Position numbers and translations under genes: made by a program. Below are positions 23,148-35,132 of a stretch of DNA of 64,000 bases, in pieces; within the stretch, counting starts at the first letter, position 1, and every line of letters starts with the position of its first letter. The stretch is taken from the NCBI RefSeq assembly GCF_050947875.1, contig NC_134572.1, forward strand, positions 160,973,105-161,037,104. The letters run 5' to 3'. The notes beneath the pieces were generated by a model. The model saw only the letters and a program-made list of their open reading frames with translations, had not been told where the DNA came from and made no database searches. This stretch comes from Dermacentor variabilis (lineage: Eukaryota; Arthropoda; Arachnida; Ixodida; Ixodidae).

Positions 23148-25639
23148 TCAAAGTTATTTTTTTGCGTCAAGGGCTGTTACCTGCATTGATGTACCTCCGG
23201 TGGTGACATCTAATCGGTTGTCAATATTAGGCCCTTATTTTTTGTATGCCTGATAGTTTTCAGTCTTCATTACTGAAATGACAACTTAAGGAACGACTTT
23301 TTGAAACTTTTATTGCAATTGCGGATTATCCCCGAAAGCTAACTGTTTATGCATTTCTGGACTCACGCGTTAAAATAAAAACACGCGCGATGTTTTATAA
23401 GTGCAGTGCATGAAATTGCGGCGAAGAGACAAAGCCGTGGGCAGTTTATTTGAGATTTTCATTTCATACCTATAACCAGGAAGTTTATGCGAACAAAGGA
23501 TTGTGTATTATGACATTCTCATGAGCCTACGCTATTTTCCCTACATGTGCGGGAGCCAGTTTAAATTTGAATTGATTCACAAGTCGACTTAGTTAATTTT
23601 ACACGATATATATGATGGAGAAATATGTGCATAACCAAAATGAACACATGTTGAAAGACAACATTCATATGAATTTTTGCAAAATTTAATTCTGTTTACC
23701 ATCTGAACAGCACATTTTTACCCTCGAACAGACAAGAAATTGAAATGAATCACGTACATCGAAGTTCGCCTTGCGAGTATTGTGAAGTACACTTTCAGTC
23801 TTCTTTCTTGTAATTTATGATATATGACAGTTGATGTCACTCTGACTTTAATTTCCTGTTTTACGTGTAGGCTACTGACACTGCACAAACTTTTTTTTCA
23901 TAATACGGAAAACAGGCAGCAGAATTTGTCTCATCAACACATCGGGAGTATGAGGTGTAATTTGTCGATCAGTTTCTCTCCTTGGATAATAAAGGAGCCC
24001 CTTGTAAACGCGTGTCTTGATTCAGAACGTATGTGTTAAAAGCGGTGTGATTGTTCGCGCTTTCTGTGCAGCCATCGAATTTATTGTGAAAAACTTCCGC
24101 TGCTTAAAGGCTTAAGCCTTTCGATGACGTGCGCCGAAAATACACACAGAAAACGCGCTCGTCCACCACGTTAAAAATCACAAGCATCATGTCGAAGTTG
24201 GAATTGCCCTTCTACGGGTTAGTCGCGTTCTTGAAAAAAAAGAAACCGGGGAGTGACAAGTCCTTTTTGAGGCTATTATCGTTATCAGAGATGATTCGCG
24301 CCAAAGTACCGGGCTATGTTGTGAAGTTCTGATGATTCATTTTTTAGAAACGGTATTTATTTTTCTTCCGCGACGCGACTTACGTCATCGGGGGAAATTG
24401 AAAAATGTAAATGTCATGAGTCAGGCGGTGGTACTCTGACGAAATCAAGTATGGCCGAGAAAGGTGGACTTATACAGCCGCGTTCTTTTGGAAGCGGTGA
24501 CAACGCTGCAATTTAACACAGAACAGAACTTCGTACGCAGGGCTTTTTCAAATCGCCTAACAGAAGGGTAATATAAGTACTAATATAATTAAAACTTTTT
24601 ATCGGATACACTCCCAAATGACTTTAATATATACAATAAGGGGCTCTCCAAGTTCGACCGCGACCTTACGTATATGCGTTGACGTACATCATGTTATAAT
24701 CCCAGTCAGCCTACCCACACCTACAGTATTACTAATCCTATCTGCCATAGCCTCGCCTACACCCGAAGAAGCAACTGCCTACCTCGGTAGGCGCAAGACA
24801 GGTCAAAATTCTAATAAGAATGCGCAGTAGCGAATTAGCATGGAATGTTCAGCGATATAAAACCTATACAGTACACGCGAGCCTGTACAGTATTAGACGA
24901 TAAGATTCATTTACTCTGACTATTCATTCATCATCAGTGTCACTGGACAAAAAGCGTGCTGAGCTTCCATCGCTTGATGTTCGTCGTGAAGGCGCCTGAC
25001 CTTGCATAAGTTCTACCATTCCGCCATCCGATATTACATCGCCAAGAGCTCGGCACGTGTAAGCCAAAAAGCAGCTCACCTTCCGAACGCATAGTCAGCG
25101 TCAGAAGCTTACGGAGCGCTCACTCTGAAAAAAAAGAAAAGGTCTAAAGATTCGCATTTTCAGCATGCACTGGTCTAGAGTAACGAACAGTTCTGCATAA
25201 TTCTACTGGCTGCAGGCTTAGCTGCGTTGGAAATGAGCTTTGGTCGCGAAAACCTCGGCCGCGTAAGCTTTTGACGGCGACTGAGCCATGGAGCATCAGT
25301 ATTTTCTTTGTTCTGCACACAGTTCTTCAAATGAATGGCCGGCCTTCCAGCCAACGTCATACAATGCTTACACATGGCTGATTTTCATGAGAGCCATGAC
25401 AAACATGATGTATTAGGTATAGCAACTCAATTCTTATTCATTGCATCATTATTAGCAAAAATTAGGTGCTAATAAATGCTAATAAACAAGTGAAGGATAA
25501 CAAGACTCAACGAAACTTCACTCAAATGTCAGGACTACTTCAAAACTTTCCTATCATCTCGTGTATCATCTCGTGTTCATTCAATCTTCATATTCATACG
25601 ATATCAGCATTTCATCGATGAAAGCGCAATCTGGCTTAA
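23148..25639. other. unassigned AT-rich DNA
   Basis: About 2.5 kb without a gene or named repeat. Small ORFs (for example 24618-24830 and 24129-24332) lack recognisable domains. The 24900-25380 part is less AT-rich and could be old transposon sequence. Confidence 0.45.
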
Positions 25640-26015
25640 AAACGCTTTCTTTCCGTCGACAGGTTGCCACCCTCTCTCTCTTCCGCTCATTTTTTTTTCA
25701 GCTCCCTAAATCACCCACCGTACATCACGCCCCCTTCATACATATCTCATCGCACCGGTCATCCGCTTCAAGTTGCACGCGCACGTGCCCGGACCACCAC
25801 TTTTCAAGCATCATTTTTTATTCGAGCATCAAGGGACTGGAACGGCCTCCCACACGCCATCGCAGCCATCACAAGCCCATCTGCCTTTACTGAAGCTGTT
25901 GTCACCCATATCTCAACATGAACGCCTGTTTCTAATGTTTATTTTATTAACCACCCCTTATGTAATACCCCTCTAATGGGGTTTTTAAGGTAATAAAGTG
26001 AAGTGAAGTGAAGTG
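25640..26015 (+). mobile_element. 3' end of a LINE with (AAGTG)n tail
   Basis: Frames read LSLFRSFFF..LNHPPYITPPSYISHRTGHP and FQASFFIRASRDWNGLPHAI, the C-terminus of a CR1-like ORF2 ('R....WN.LP' box). A small hairpin, cccctctaatgggg, is followed by aataaagtgaagtgaagtg, giving the tail to 26015. It is strongly 5'-truncated. Confidence 0.72.
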
Positions 26016-27599
26016 TACTTCCTTCAGCTTTCTGGGAAACTGAAAGGGTGGAATTGACATGTCTTGCGGCACCATGACAGAAGAAGGAATGTGTGGCTTA
26101 GCAGGACCATATGAAAGACAGCTTCCATTGTGCTACTCAAGCACAATGAATGATACCTTTAGCTTTTATTTACAGACAGTAAAGAAAATGATAATTTGTG
26201 CTCAGTGGGCGCTGGCGTAATCATTAGAAAGGCACCCTACCGATATGGGTCGTAAACCATTCAACTAAGGGAACATATCTAGCGAACCTTCAATGCCCTG
26301 TGTAATGTTTCTTGAATTGTTCAAACACGTTAAATTTAGGGTAGAAGAATATTTTCACAGAATGACGGGAGAATTGCACCGGTAATTATATCACATTGCT
26401 GTGACCTGACTAAGCAGTAGAGTGAGTTAACAACTGAATAGCCGAATGCTATAGCATCTGTGATGATTGTAGCCGACGACAAGGTCTTCTTGCACAACTT
26501 TATGGGCACAACTCAAGAAGGGTCTGCGGTTGGAATCGTTCTCTCGTACGGAACAGACTACACTAACACGTCTCTGTGTGTTTTCGCATAAAATTTACAA
26601 TACTCCTTGCGTGCGCATGCGTCGTGGCAAAAAGAGGTGAAGCCCTTTAGTATTTCTGAAATTTCGTGAAGCTATATGGGAATGGTCCAAATAATAGTAC
26701 ACGTGCACTGCATATTGAGGATATAAGTTTTAGATTTCGAGGTACCGCTTTTTACTAAGTAAACAAAGATCTGCACCAATTCGGACAGTGCTCATTTGCA
26801 CCCAAGTCAATGTACCTAACCTGCTTTGATATAATGCGAGACACTCCAAATAGCTTCAACTATATTCCTTTGTACGAATACTACGTCGGCGGCTCCTGGC
26901 GATTATGCTACTTTTGTGTCTTTTATTTGCGCACACTCGACGCTAATTCTTTTTTTCTGGTAGGTTTCAAGTAGCACAAGAGTCCCACAAACACGCCTTT
27001 CCCATGACACAGCTGCAGAGCAAAAATATTTATTAGTAATATCTTCATAAATCTCGCCTTAAGAAAAAAATGAACATTCTGGACATGTTATCCGGATTTA
27101 TTGACAAAAAATAGATTATACCTAAAGGGCAAAGGCAGTTTGCAAGCACGATCGTATGTTCAAGAAAGTAGTTAGCTATTTTTGTACTAAAATGTTGGTG
27201 CAGATAGAAATAAACAAAACAAGAATCGCAACTGAATGACCAGCATTTTGTAATATGCCATGTGGGAGAAACCTGCCTGACTAAGCAGTGACAACGCGAT
27301 AAAAAAAGGAGCAGCTGACTTCAAACTTGCTAACTCGCGCTCGCGGTCTCAGTGAATTTCATATGCAGTCGTTCAGAGCACTCGGCTATTACTTCGACCG
27401 GCGCTGCTGCAGGCTAAAACCATGTTTACATGCCTCACCATAATAAATTGTGCGACCTTGTTATGAAAACTGCGGTTTTGTAACAACGTTTTTCCCATTT
27501 CAAGAGCTGCTGCTGCAACCAGCTGAAAGCTGAGTCATTGAAGTAGATAAATCCCCTAGACTATACCAATCAGTGCAATAGTTTAATCGCAAATCGCTT
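26016..27599. other. unassigned DNA
   Basis: About 1.6 kb with no gene or recognised repeat. Confidence 0.45.
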
Positions 27600-27653
27600 T
27601 TTACTAGCCAAAAATGTTCCCTAAATTCCCAAATTAATGAAAGGCTAGGTAAA

Positions 27654-27860
27654 ATGGACGCCCGACTCGAAGCTGTCAAGAGTCAGCCTCACACGCCTTC
27701 GCTGAAGCACAAGCGCCTACCGCCAAAAGTAGCCTCAACATCGGTGAGGAACCCCTTCGCGTCCCTGAAAAAGGAGCGGGCCGAAAAAATAAAAGGCGCG
27801 ATCGTGAAAAGGCGCAATCGACTCGAGACGTCCGGAAAGGATGATGCCGAAGCCAAGTAA
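27654..27860 (+). pseudogene. I-clade LINE ORF1, C-terminal remnant
   Basis: A 68-codon end of ORF1: QINERLGKMDARLEAVKSQ (coiled-coil style) and then a basic tail (PFASLKKERAEKIKGAIVKR) ending TAA. Gag-like zinc knuckles are absent, so the upstream part was lost by truncation. ORF2 begins about 20-40 nt later. Confidence 0.55.
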
Positions 27861-27879
27861 GTAGCAGAAGACCGGGTGC

Positions 27880-28700
27880 GCTACCACCGTAATTTACCAA
27901 TGGAACTGCCGCGGGATTCGCAACAAGGACGCGGAACTAATGTTACACATTGACGGGCAAGAAAACACGCGCGATGTAATTGCTCTACAGGAAACAAACG
28001 GGAAACTAAGACTCCCGGGATACGCCACTTACACGGACCCCAAGGAAAACGGAACGGCGGTACTCGTCCGCTGAAAAGTGGCGGCAACTGAACATGTCAC
28101 GGCGCAGGGCGGGTGCCAGCACACGCTGGTCGAAATTCATGCGAGAGAAATTGGCCACTCGGGCAATTTATTTGTAATGAGTGCGTACTGCCGGCCGTCA
28201 CAACGGCAGTACGAATTTGACCGCATCGTGAGCCAGGCGAAAGGGTTGGCGGTGACCAGGCCGTTCCTGATCCTCGGCGACTTACTTTAACGCCCCTCAC
28301 ACAACGTGGGGCTATAAGTTCCAGTCCAAGAGAGGAAAAGCATTGGCCAAAGCAATAGAGGATCACGAGATGGCCCTCCTGAACGAGCCGGACGTAACCG
28401 CCAGAAGAGGCAACAGTGCCGCGAGGGACACCACACCACACTTGTTGTAGTTATCGGGCACGTTAGACGTCTCCAGGAGAAGCGAAGAAATGGACCTGGG
28501 GTCTGACCACAGCGTGATCGGCATCACGATCCGAGGCTCCCGATATCGGGCTGTGCTAGGGAAAGCGCGGATCACGGATTGGGACAAGATGAGAAAGTTT
28601 AGCCCAGAACAAGAAGAGGCGTCCGAGGAAGAATCAGGACAAGCTGAAACACAACAGAGCTACACCGAATGGGCGAGGGACCAGAAGAAGGCCCTCCAAA
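27880..28700 (+). pseudogene. I-clade ORF2 endonuclease domain, broken
   Basis: Reads IYQWNCRGIRNKDAEL, VIALQETNGKLRLPGY and GTAVLVR, then an in-frame TGA (28072-28074), HTLVEIHARE, FVMSAYCRPS and LILGDL. A frameshift at about 28285 leads to FNAPHTTWGYK and LGSDHSVIGITI. The QETN, GDFNAPH..WGY and SDHSV boxes are the catalytic AP-endonuclease motifs; all are recognisable. Confidence 0.8.
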
Positions 28701-29079
28701 AATTTACCTAAGAAATCGCAACGACGTCACAGACACCGTACGTGGAGGCCAGACTGACCCACATGTGGGCGGCCCGGCACTCGTTAACGCGGCGGTGGAA
28801 ACGTCAGAGACACAGCAGAAATCTGGCCATGCGCATAACAGTATTGAACAAATAGATCGAAAAGCACGCGGCCAAACTATGTAGGGAAAATTGGCTGAAG
28901 ACCTGCGACGGCCTACAGGGCAAGCTCTCGACGTGTAAGACGTGGTGCCTCTTGAGGCATCTGATCGACCCTCTGAGTAGCAAAACTGCGACCAATCGCA
29001 ACCTCACAAAAGTATTGAACACGTACAAGGGAGATGGCCATAGGCTCCTGGAAGACCTGAAGGCGAAGTACCTAAAGGC

Positions 29080-30546
29080 AGAGAAGGGTCATTACCCGGT
29101 GCCTAAGACGTACGAAGGACCCGACAACGAAAAGCTGGACCCGCCGTTTACAATGGCGGAACTGTGCACAGCGATAGATGAAAGTAAGAAGAGAAGTGCT
29201 CCCAACAGGGACGCCATAACTTACAAATTACTCGATAACATGAGCGGTACAGCGGCCTGCGGCCTCGTATAGCACATCAACGAAGCCTGGGAGAGCTTGC
29301 GGTTGCCGAAGGAATGGAAGTACGCCGAGGTCCGCTTCATTCCAAAGTTCGGCAAGGCCCTCACAATAGACAACATGCGGCCCATCTCCCTCATATCCTG
29401 CGTGAGAAGGTAATGGAGCGCATGCTCCTTCGCCGGCTGCAGAAGCACCTCGAAGAAACAGATCAGGTGCCAGAGACGATGTACGGCTTCAGGCAACATC
29501 TCAGCACCCAAGACGTGATGATCCAACTCCACGAACTGGTCGTCAAGCCGGCAACGAGGCACGCGCCGCGCGGGATACTCGCCCTCGACCTGAAGGGAGC
29601 GTTTCACAACGTGTCCCACGTGAGCATGCTGCCGAATCGGAACAAGACCAGGTGTGGCCGAAAGACATTCGGCTACATCAAAGATTTTCTGTCAAACCGA
29701 ACGGCGACCATCAGGATAGGGGAGAAGTCGGACCCTGTCGAGCTCGGCGATCGCAGCACCCCTCAAGCATCGGTCTTGTCACGCCTGCTCTTCAATCTGG
29801 CCCTCCTGCCCCTACCCGATCTACTGAAGCAAATCGAAGGCGTGTACCACGCGTTCTACACCGACGATATTACGGTGTGGACGGCCGGAGCCGGGTTCGA
29901 TGCCTGGAAGGAGGAAGTCTTGCAGCGGGCGGCAATGACTGTGCACGAATACGCAAAGTCGTGCGGACTGAGCAGCGCTCCACAGAAATCAGGGCTGCTC
30001 ATGATCCAACCGGGAAAATCCAAGAAGAAGCCGCCGCCGAACGTGATCAACACCATCGACGGAACGACCATCAAGCCAACACAACAGATTAGGATTCTCG
30101 GCCTACTACTTCACAGCGGCGGGAAGACACACGCCGCCGTCACACAGATCAAGACTGCAACCGAACAGATACTTAGTATGATTCCCAGAGTGTCTAAGAG
30201 AAACCGAGGGCTTAAAGAGGACGATGCCATGCACCTGGTACGTGCGTTCCTCGTGTCTCAGGTTACCTACTCCGCCTCGTATCTCCAGCTGACGAAGGCG
30301 AATAGAGACACGCTAAACACGATGCTTCGTAAGACAATGAAGCAAGCACTGGGAATACCCATATACTCGTCCACGCAAAGACTGCTAGACATGGGCGTCC
30401 ACAACACAGTGGAGGAGCTCATCAAAGCCCATCTCTCTAATCAGAGAATCCGGCTCAGTCACGCGGAACACGGACGAGCCGTCCTGCGCAAGATAGGATG
30501 GCAGATGGAGCCATTACCCATCAAGGCGGCCCTTCCGGAAGACTGA
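29080..30546 (+). pseudogene. I-clade reverse transcriptase, long ORF with altered catalytic box
   Basis: RT starts around LDPPFTMAELCTAIDESK and RSAPNRDAITYKLL (29130-29230), with a stop and frame change near 29270-29410. A 410-residue frame 29314-30546 follows. Motifs: YGFRQHLSTQDVMIQLHE, ILALDLKGAFHNVSH (motif A), TPQASVLSRLLFNLALL (normally TPQGSVLSP) and FYTDDITVW. YTDD replaces YADD, and the motif-B Gly is Ala. The frame is long and open but carries substitutions at two of the most conserved RT sites, so activity is doubtful. Confidence 0.8.
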
Positions 30547-30582
30547 AAGACGCCCATTCAGACCAAACCCCTTCCCCGGAAC

Positions 30583-31290
30583 ATGTCGCCGGCCAAGGAC
30601 GACGAGAGGCGCACCGCGCGGGCCGAAGCCATAACCCAAATGCTGGAAGAGAACCCCAGGGTCCTCTACGCGTACGCCTCGCTCCGAAAACACAGTGACC
30701 GTGCAGCGGTGGTGGTTACGCCAAAAGACAGGCTGATCGTCAGCGCGTCCCTGAAGACAACAGACCCCGCAGTTGCCGAAGAAATGGCCGTGGCCCTCGT
30801 ATTCGCACAGCTGAGCGTGGAGACCGTGGTCACCGACTCAAAGACAGCCTATGGAAGCTTCCGCAGGGGGTAATCTCCTCTGCGGCCCAAGCCATTCTAT
30901 CCAAGCGCAAGCCTCCGGGAAGAGCCATAGAGCTGGTGTGGGTCCGGCTCACTCGCATCTAGCAGGCCACACCATCGCCGACTAACACTCCCGAGAAATG
31001 TCAATCCGGGCCGAGCAGGAGCCGGAAGAGCTACCGCACCCTGTTGCCAGCTTTCGGGACATTACCCGGATGTACTGAGAGGAAAGGTGCCGACTGCCAG
31101 AACCGCACCCCAAACTCACCAGGCAACAACAGACGATCCTGCGTCGAGCGCAGGCGGGATCGCTTGCGCATCCCGTACTGATGAACCGCATGTACCCTGC
31201 GGAACACGATATGCTTTGTCCTTTTTGCAAAAGAGAAAAGAGCACCCTGGCGCACGTCTTGGCAGAGTGCACAGAACTCAAGACCCTCTT
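30583..31290 (+). pseudogene. I-clade RNase H and zinc-knuckle region, broken
   Basis: RNase H: LYAYASLRKHSDRAAVVV (the usual YTDAS has lost its Asp), AEEMAVALVFAQL (catalytic Glu retained) and VVTDSKTAYGSF (catalytic Asp retained). A stop at 30871-30873 and frame changes follow, with ELVWV marking the last RNase H strand. Further on, MLCPFCKREKSTLAHVLAEC gives the CCHC knuckle typical of I-clade C-termini. Confidence 0.8.
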
Positions 31291-31495
31291 CCCTCAACAC
31301 CCCCAATTCCCAACCCCTTGAGCGATGGGAGACCTTGCTATCCAGCCCCGCCCTGCGATTCAGCTCGCACTGACGGACAAGGGCCAAGAGCTGCTGGGAA
31401 CATATAGGTACCGTAACTAGGGAACCACCCCGTCTGGTGCGTGCGTGCACCACCGATTTACTTCGGGCCCATAAATGTTGATTCATCATCATAAT

Positions 31496-31841
31496 CCCGA
31501 AATTTGAACGTTTTCATAGACTCTCATATTTCGAATATCACCCGCAATTTGGGTCGGGTATTCTGCCGTAACTAACGGTACCACTTGCATGGGCTGTCGG
31601 GCTAGGCGCGTAGAGCCTATTACGGTGGGAATATTTTGAAAGATGGCTTCTATGATTAGTTATTCATGAAAACGATGCTGTCCCGTAAGAAATGCGCTTG
31701 TTTGCAGGGGTGGCCGCTAGAGGCGTTGTTCGGCGATGTCCCTGAACTCCATAGTTTCCCAAAGGGAAACATGGAGCATGTTTTATTAGAACGTGAAGAC
31801 GTCTACCCAGCGGTACCACTGGCGTCCTTTAAGCCCTTGAG
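31496..31841. other. unassigned, probably dispersed repeat
   Basis: No gene. The stretch 31680-31840 (tggccgctagaggcgttgtt, cccaaagggaaacatggagc) resembles tick repeat text I have met before, but I cannot name it. Confidence 0.35.
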
Positions 31842-32425
31842 TTCAGCGAGAGCAGTGGAAAGGTGAACATGTGCGCAACAGGGATTAGTAAGAGGCGATT
31901 GGAGGATTGGTGGAAGAAAAGTAGGGCAACGACGAAAAACGGAGATGTACTAAAGCACAGTTTGAATAGGGGATCAAAAACTTTGGTTGTGGGAGTTCAT
32001 CGTGCCTTTTTTTATTGTTTAACCTAGGTAGGATATTAGGCAATATAATACAACCCGCCGCACCGTTCCAAAGGGGACGCTCATAACATCCATCCATCCA
32101 TTCATCCATCCTTCCATCCTGAGCTTTCAGCTTGTTCAGCGAGAGCAGGGGAAAAGTAAACATGTCCGCAATAGAGGTTAGCAAGACGCGATTGGAATAT
32201 TGGTGGAAGAAAAGTAGGGAAACGACAAAAAACAGAAACGTTTAAAAGCAAAGTACGCAATAGGGGGTCAGAAAATATGGTTGTGGGAGTTCGTAGTGTC
32301 TTTTTTTTTCTTTCTTTCTTTTTTAACTTGGGTAGCACATTAAGCAGTATAATAGCAAGTGCTTGGTGGCGCAACCCACCGCCCCGCTCCAAAGACTCTC
32401 ATAACATCTATCCATTCATGCTAAT
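31842..32425 (+). repeat. two direct copies of a CATC-tailed repeat
   Basis: Copy 1 (about 31842-32098) and copy 2 (about 32132-32425) share gttcagcgagagcag, gcgattggaatattggtgga, agaaaagtaggg.aacgac, ggttgtgggagttcgt and ctcataacatc.atccat. The first copy ends in catccatccattcatccatc (32089 on) and leads straight into the second. Divergence is roughly 15-20%. The tail style suggests a retroposed repeat, tandem either by adjacent insertion or by duplication. Confidence 0.8.
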
Positions 32426-32633
32426 TGTCATGGGTGTAAACTAGAGAACCTCATATAGTCAATATTTACGCAGTCCCCACAATGGCGTGCTTCATAATCA
32501 TACAATGGTTTTGGGCCGTCAAACAAAATATATTTTTAACAAGAATACCTTGGTTTAGGCAAGTTTGTTCATCTTGCTACTTTTCATAGGAACTCGCGAT
32601 ACGCGAAGACAAAAGGAATACATACTATAAGAA

Positions 32634-33257
32634 GGGCGCTTTACTTTCAACTGACGTTTATTTCAAACGACACAATGTCAATCTAGATTTTTTTTTCAGC
32701 GCCTTGTGAATTGTGAGCAATGCGTAACCTGCAATACAAAAAGCACCAGAAACGCATGCGATGCCATACTAATCACCTGACCAATTACGCCAAATGTACT
32801 TCAGATGCTGGGCATCAGATGTCCCTACATTGTGGACGGGTTTATATAAGACAGACTGGCCAGTGCTTCAATGACAGAGCTAGACATGTCAATAATGATC
32901 TTAGAGAAAGATACGTTAGCCACTTGGCTGAACACTGCAAAATGTGCCCAGCAACACCCATGTCTGGCGACACAGCTTTCTTTAGCAAAGAAAAACAAAA
33001 ACAGAACGCTAAATAGATGAAGCGTGTTTTATAAGGCAGGTGATAAGTGCGTCAGCTGTCAGTCTTTGGCGTTAAAAGAAAAAGAAGTGACATTTCTCTC
33101 AAGGTATCTAGAAATGTAAACTAATTAACCATAGTCATGTGTATGGACTGTATGATTTCCATAATATTTTATATGATGATGCGTGCATGGTGTACCTGAT
33201 GCGCAGTGCATAAATACATGACGTTTGAAATAAGCAGCAGTCAAAAAGTAAGCGCCC
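32634..33257 (+). mobile_element. Penelope-like element fragment with inverted terminal sequences
   Basis: A GIY-YIG endonuclease remnant lies between two copies of the same terminal sequence in opposite orientation. The right copy is cgtttgaaataagcagcagt...aagtaagcgccc (33222-33257); the left copy, reversed, is cgtttgaaataaacgtcagt...aagtaaagcgccc (32634-32669). Penelope-like elements typically carry pseudo-LTR sequences in direct or inverted arrangement, so the design fits. RT is missing. Confidence 0.72.
32720..33016 (+). pseudogene. GIY-YIG endonuclease of a Penelope-like retroelement
   Basis: A 98-residue frame with SLHCGRVYIRQTGQCFNDRA, then HVNNDL, HLAEHCKMCPATPMSGDTAF. The GxxYIGQTGRC.NDR.reH and HL..HC..C.C.P.f..T pattern is that of the Penelope endonuclease (GIY-YIG fold with a Cys/His insertion). 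The YIGQT box reads YIRQT, losing the Gly. After the stop, a frameshifted continuation gives DEACFIRQVISASAVSL, the REI.EA.hI end of the domain. Function was target cleavage during retrotransposition; this is a dead fragment. Confidence 0.75.
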
Positions 33258-34290
33258 GTCCTGTCGTATGTGTTCCAGTCGTCTTCGTGTTTAGCGTGTT
33301 CTTATGAAAACTGTCAAGAATTTTTTTAAGTTTACAAGGTGCTCGTGAAGAACAATTTCGAACCATCACGCAGTCGTTCTTCGTCATTTATTGCCTTCGT
33401 GACGAAGAATGATAGGTCTTAGCCATTACACATTATTTATTTCCAGAAGTCACAAAAAAAAAGGACCTGTGCTCTTTGCTCCCCATCGATGGTGCCCTTG
33501 GCTGGCTCCATTATGCTCGCTATTTCTCTTCTCATTCACCTTCGCTCTAGCTATAGAAAAAGTGCCGTAGATAATTTACTTTGTGAAAAGACCGCCCTTA
33601 TAACAACTTATGTCTTTATAAATTCAATGTAATGCCATGCCATCTATGCCATGTAACCACCACATTGTCACACATGATGGACTCTCTTATTTATTTTTAA
33701 AGTAGTCCACACTCATGCACTAATTGGACCGCATAATATTTTCACCTCTCCATTTCAAACGCAATTGTCGTTGGTGCCGGACATTTTCTTCGTGCCGGCC
33801 TGCAACTCAACACATCAAACTGCCACTTCGACAGTCACCAGATTAAAATACTCGGGTATCTCGTTGAGAGAAACACTGCGCAAATGGGCGCGGCAAATAT
33901 CCAATCTGTCACCTAATTTCCACTCACTCAGTGAGCCAAAAATGAGCGCAGCTTCATCGCGCCCTGCTCATGCTTCTGCCGGGTCGGGCACATCACGCGG
34001 CGATAGCTCGGCCACTTACATCGCTTTCGAGGGAAGACGTCTCTTGCATATCATTATACTTCGCTTCATTGCATATCATTAATACTTCGATTCTAGCGAG
34101 AATGCAAAAATCATCGTTAATGGAATGCAAAACATTTTAAGAGGTAAAGAAACTACGCATAGCCTAGAACGAAAGAAATAATAACGTACTGCATATAGTT
34201 AATTCAGAACGAATCAGTAGTGGTGCATGATAATGCATTACCAAAATTATGAAAGCTGCTTAGAAAATAAAATCTGAGATCACTCTGCCT
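33258..34290. other. unassigned DNA
   Basis: No gene supported. A small hairpin (cgttcttcgtca...tgacgaagaatg) lies at about 33371-33409. A 105-codon ORF at 33765-34082 has no recognisable domain. Confidence 0.4.
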
Positions 34291-35125
34291 TATCTAGAGG
34301 ACGAAATGACCAGTGCCAGCCTGTTCCACAACCGACCTCAAGTGAGAAAGCCTTTCTCTCTGCGCGTGAGGAGCCTTATCCACGAAATGCGTGTCGCGCT
34401 CCTTGAACAGCACCTGATGGCTCGAAGGAAGCCCGTACCACCATGGCAATGGCAGCACATAGATTGTAACTTGTCTTTTGAAGAAGTTGCAAAGCATGCC
34501 CCTGATATGGAGATCCAAATGCACTTAACAATTCACGCAAAACACTCGTGCGAGTATTGTACTTGGACGAATCAAAGCCGTATGACAGTGTTTCTTGTGC
34601 AGTGATTACCCATCATTCACGGAATCCGTTGCTATGCACCCGGAGACGCATTCTTACGGCTGATGCCGATGCGATATTCATGGCTTTAAAGTGCCTCGAG
34701 GATATCAAGCCTTCCAAGGCATTTATTTATACTGACTGTTAAGACTGTTTAAAGATCTATTGTTGCTGCAGAAAACTACGAACCATTTAATCAAAGAGCT
34801 TTTCTCGGCTCTATCTAGAGCTTACACTTCTCAACATATAATATGCTGGGTTCCTAGATATAGAGACATTGAAGGCAGCAAATACGCCGGCGAACTGGCT
34901 ACATCGATAGGTTCAAGTGCTAAAAACCCTTCCATCACCATCCCCGCCATAGATCTGAAACAAACCTTGCGCAAAAAAATACTGAGGTGCAATGGGAAAC
35001 GCGTGTGGGACTCAAAATCTTCGAATGAGCTTCATTTCATAAAGCCAAATTTAGGAAACTGGCAACAAAATTAATTGAGGTCACTTTCTGCCGACTTCGA
35101 ACACGCCACATGTATGGCACACTCG
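34291..35125 (+). mobile_element. I-clade LINE 3' fragment (RNase H region)
   Basis: Reads RKPFSLRVRSLIHEMRVALL, then the RNase H start HSCEYCTWTNQS (normally ...TDGSK). Next come SVSCAVITHHSRN, ILTADADAIFMALKCL (catalytic Glu replaced by Asp) and AFIYTDC then a stop (catalytic TDS). The third strand is ICWVPRYRDIEGSKYAGEL (normally WVPGH.GI.GNE.AD.LA). It ends with VTFCRLRTRHMYGTLVS, the usual sequence before the CCHC knuckle. It is cut there by the tail of the RTE copy that starts at 35133. Confidence 0.75.
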
Positions 35126-35132
35126 TATCTAC

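Larger units (their letters stand above)
27600..31495 (+). mobile_element. I-clade LINE with RNase H, 5'-truncated in ORF1
   Basis: Plus-strand element: end of ORF1, AP endonuclease, RT, RNase H, CCHC knuckle and 3' end (ataaatgttgattcatcatc, about 31470-31495). The presence of RNase H plus a C-terminal zinc knuckle places it in the I group of LINEs. GC content (notably 27.9-31.4 kb) is clearly higher than the flanks, marking it as foreign to the local context. It is inactive (see parts). Confidence 0.85.

Noticed and set aside
33765..34082. 105-codon plus-strand ORF
   Set aside because: No recognisable domain, no upstream start context and no conservation evidence; left as unassigned.
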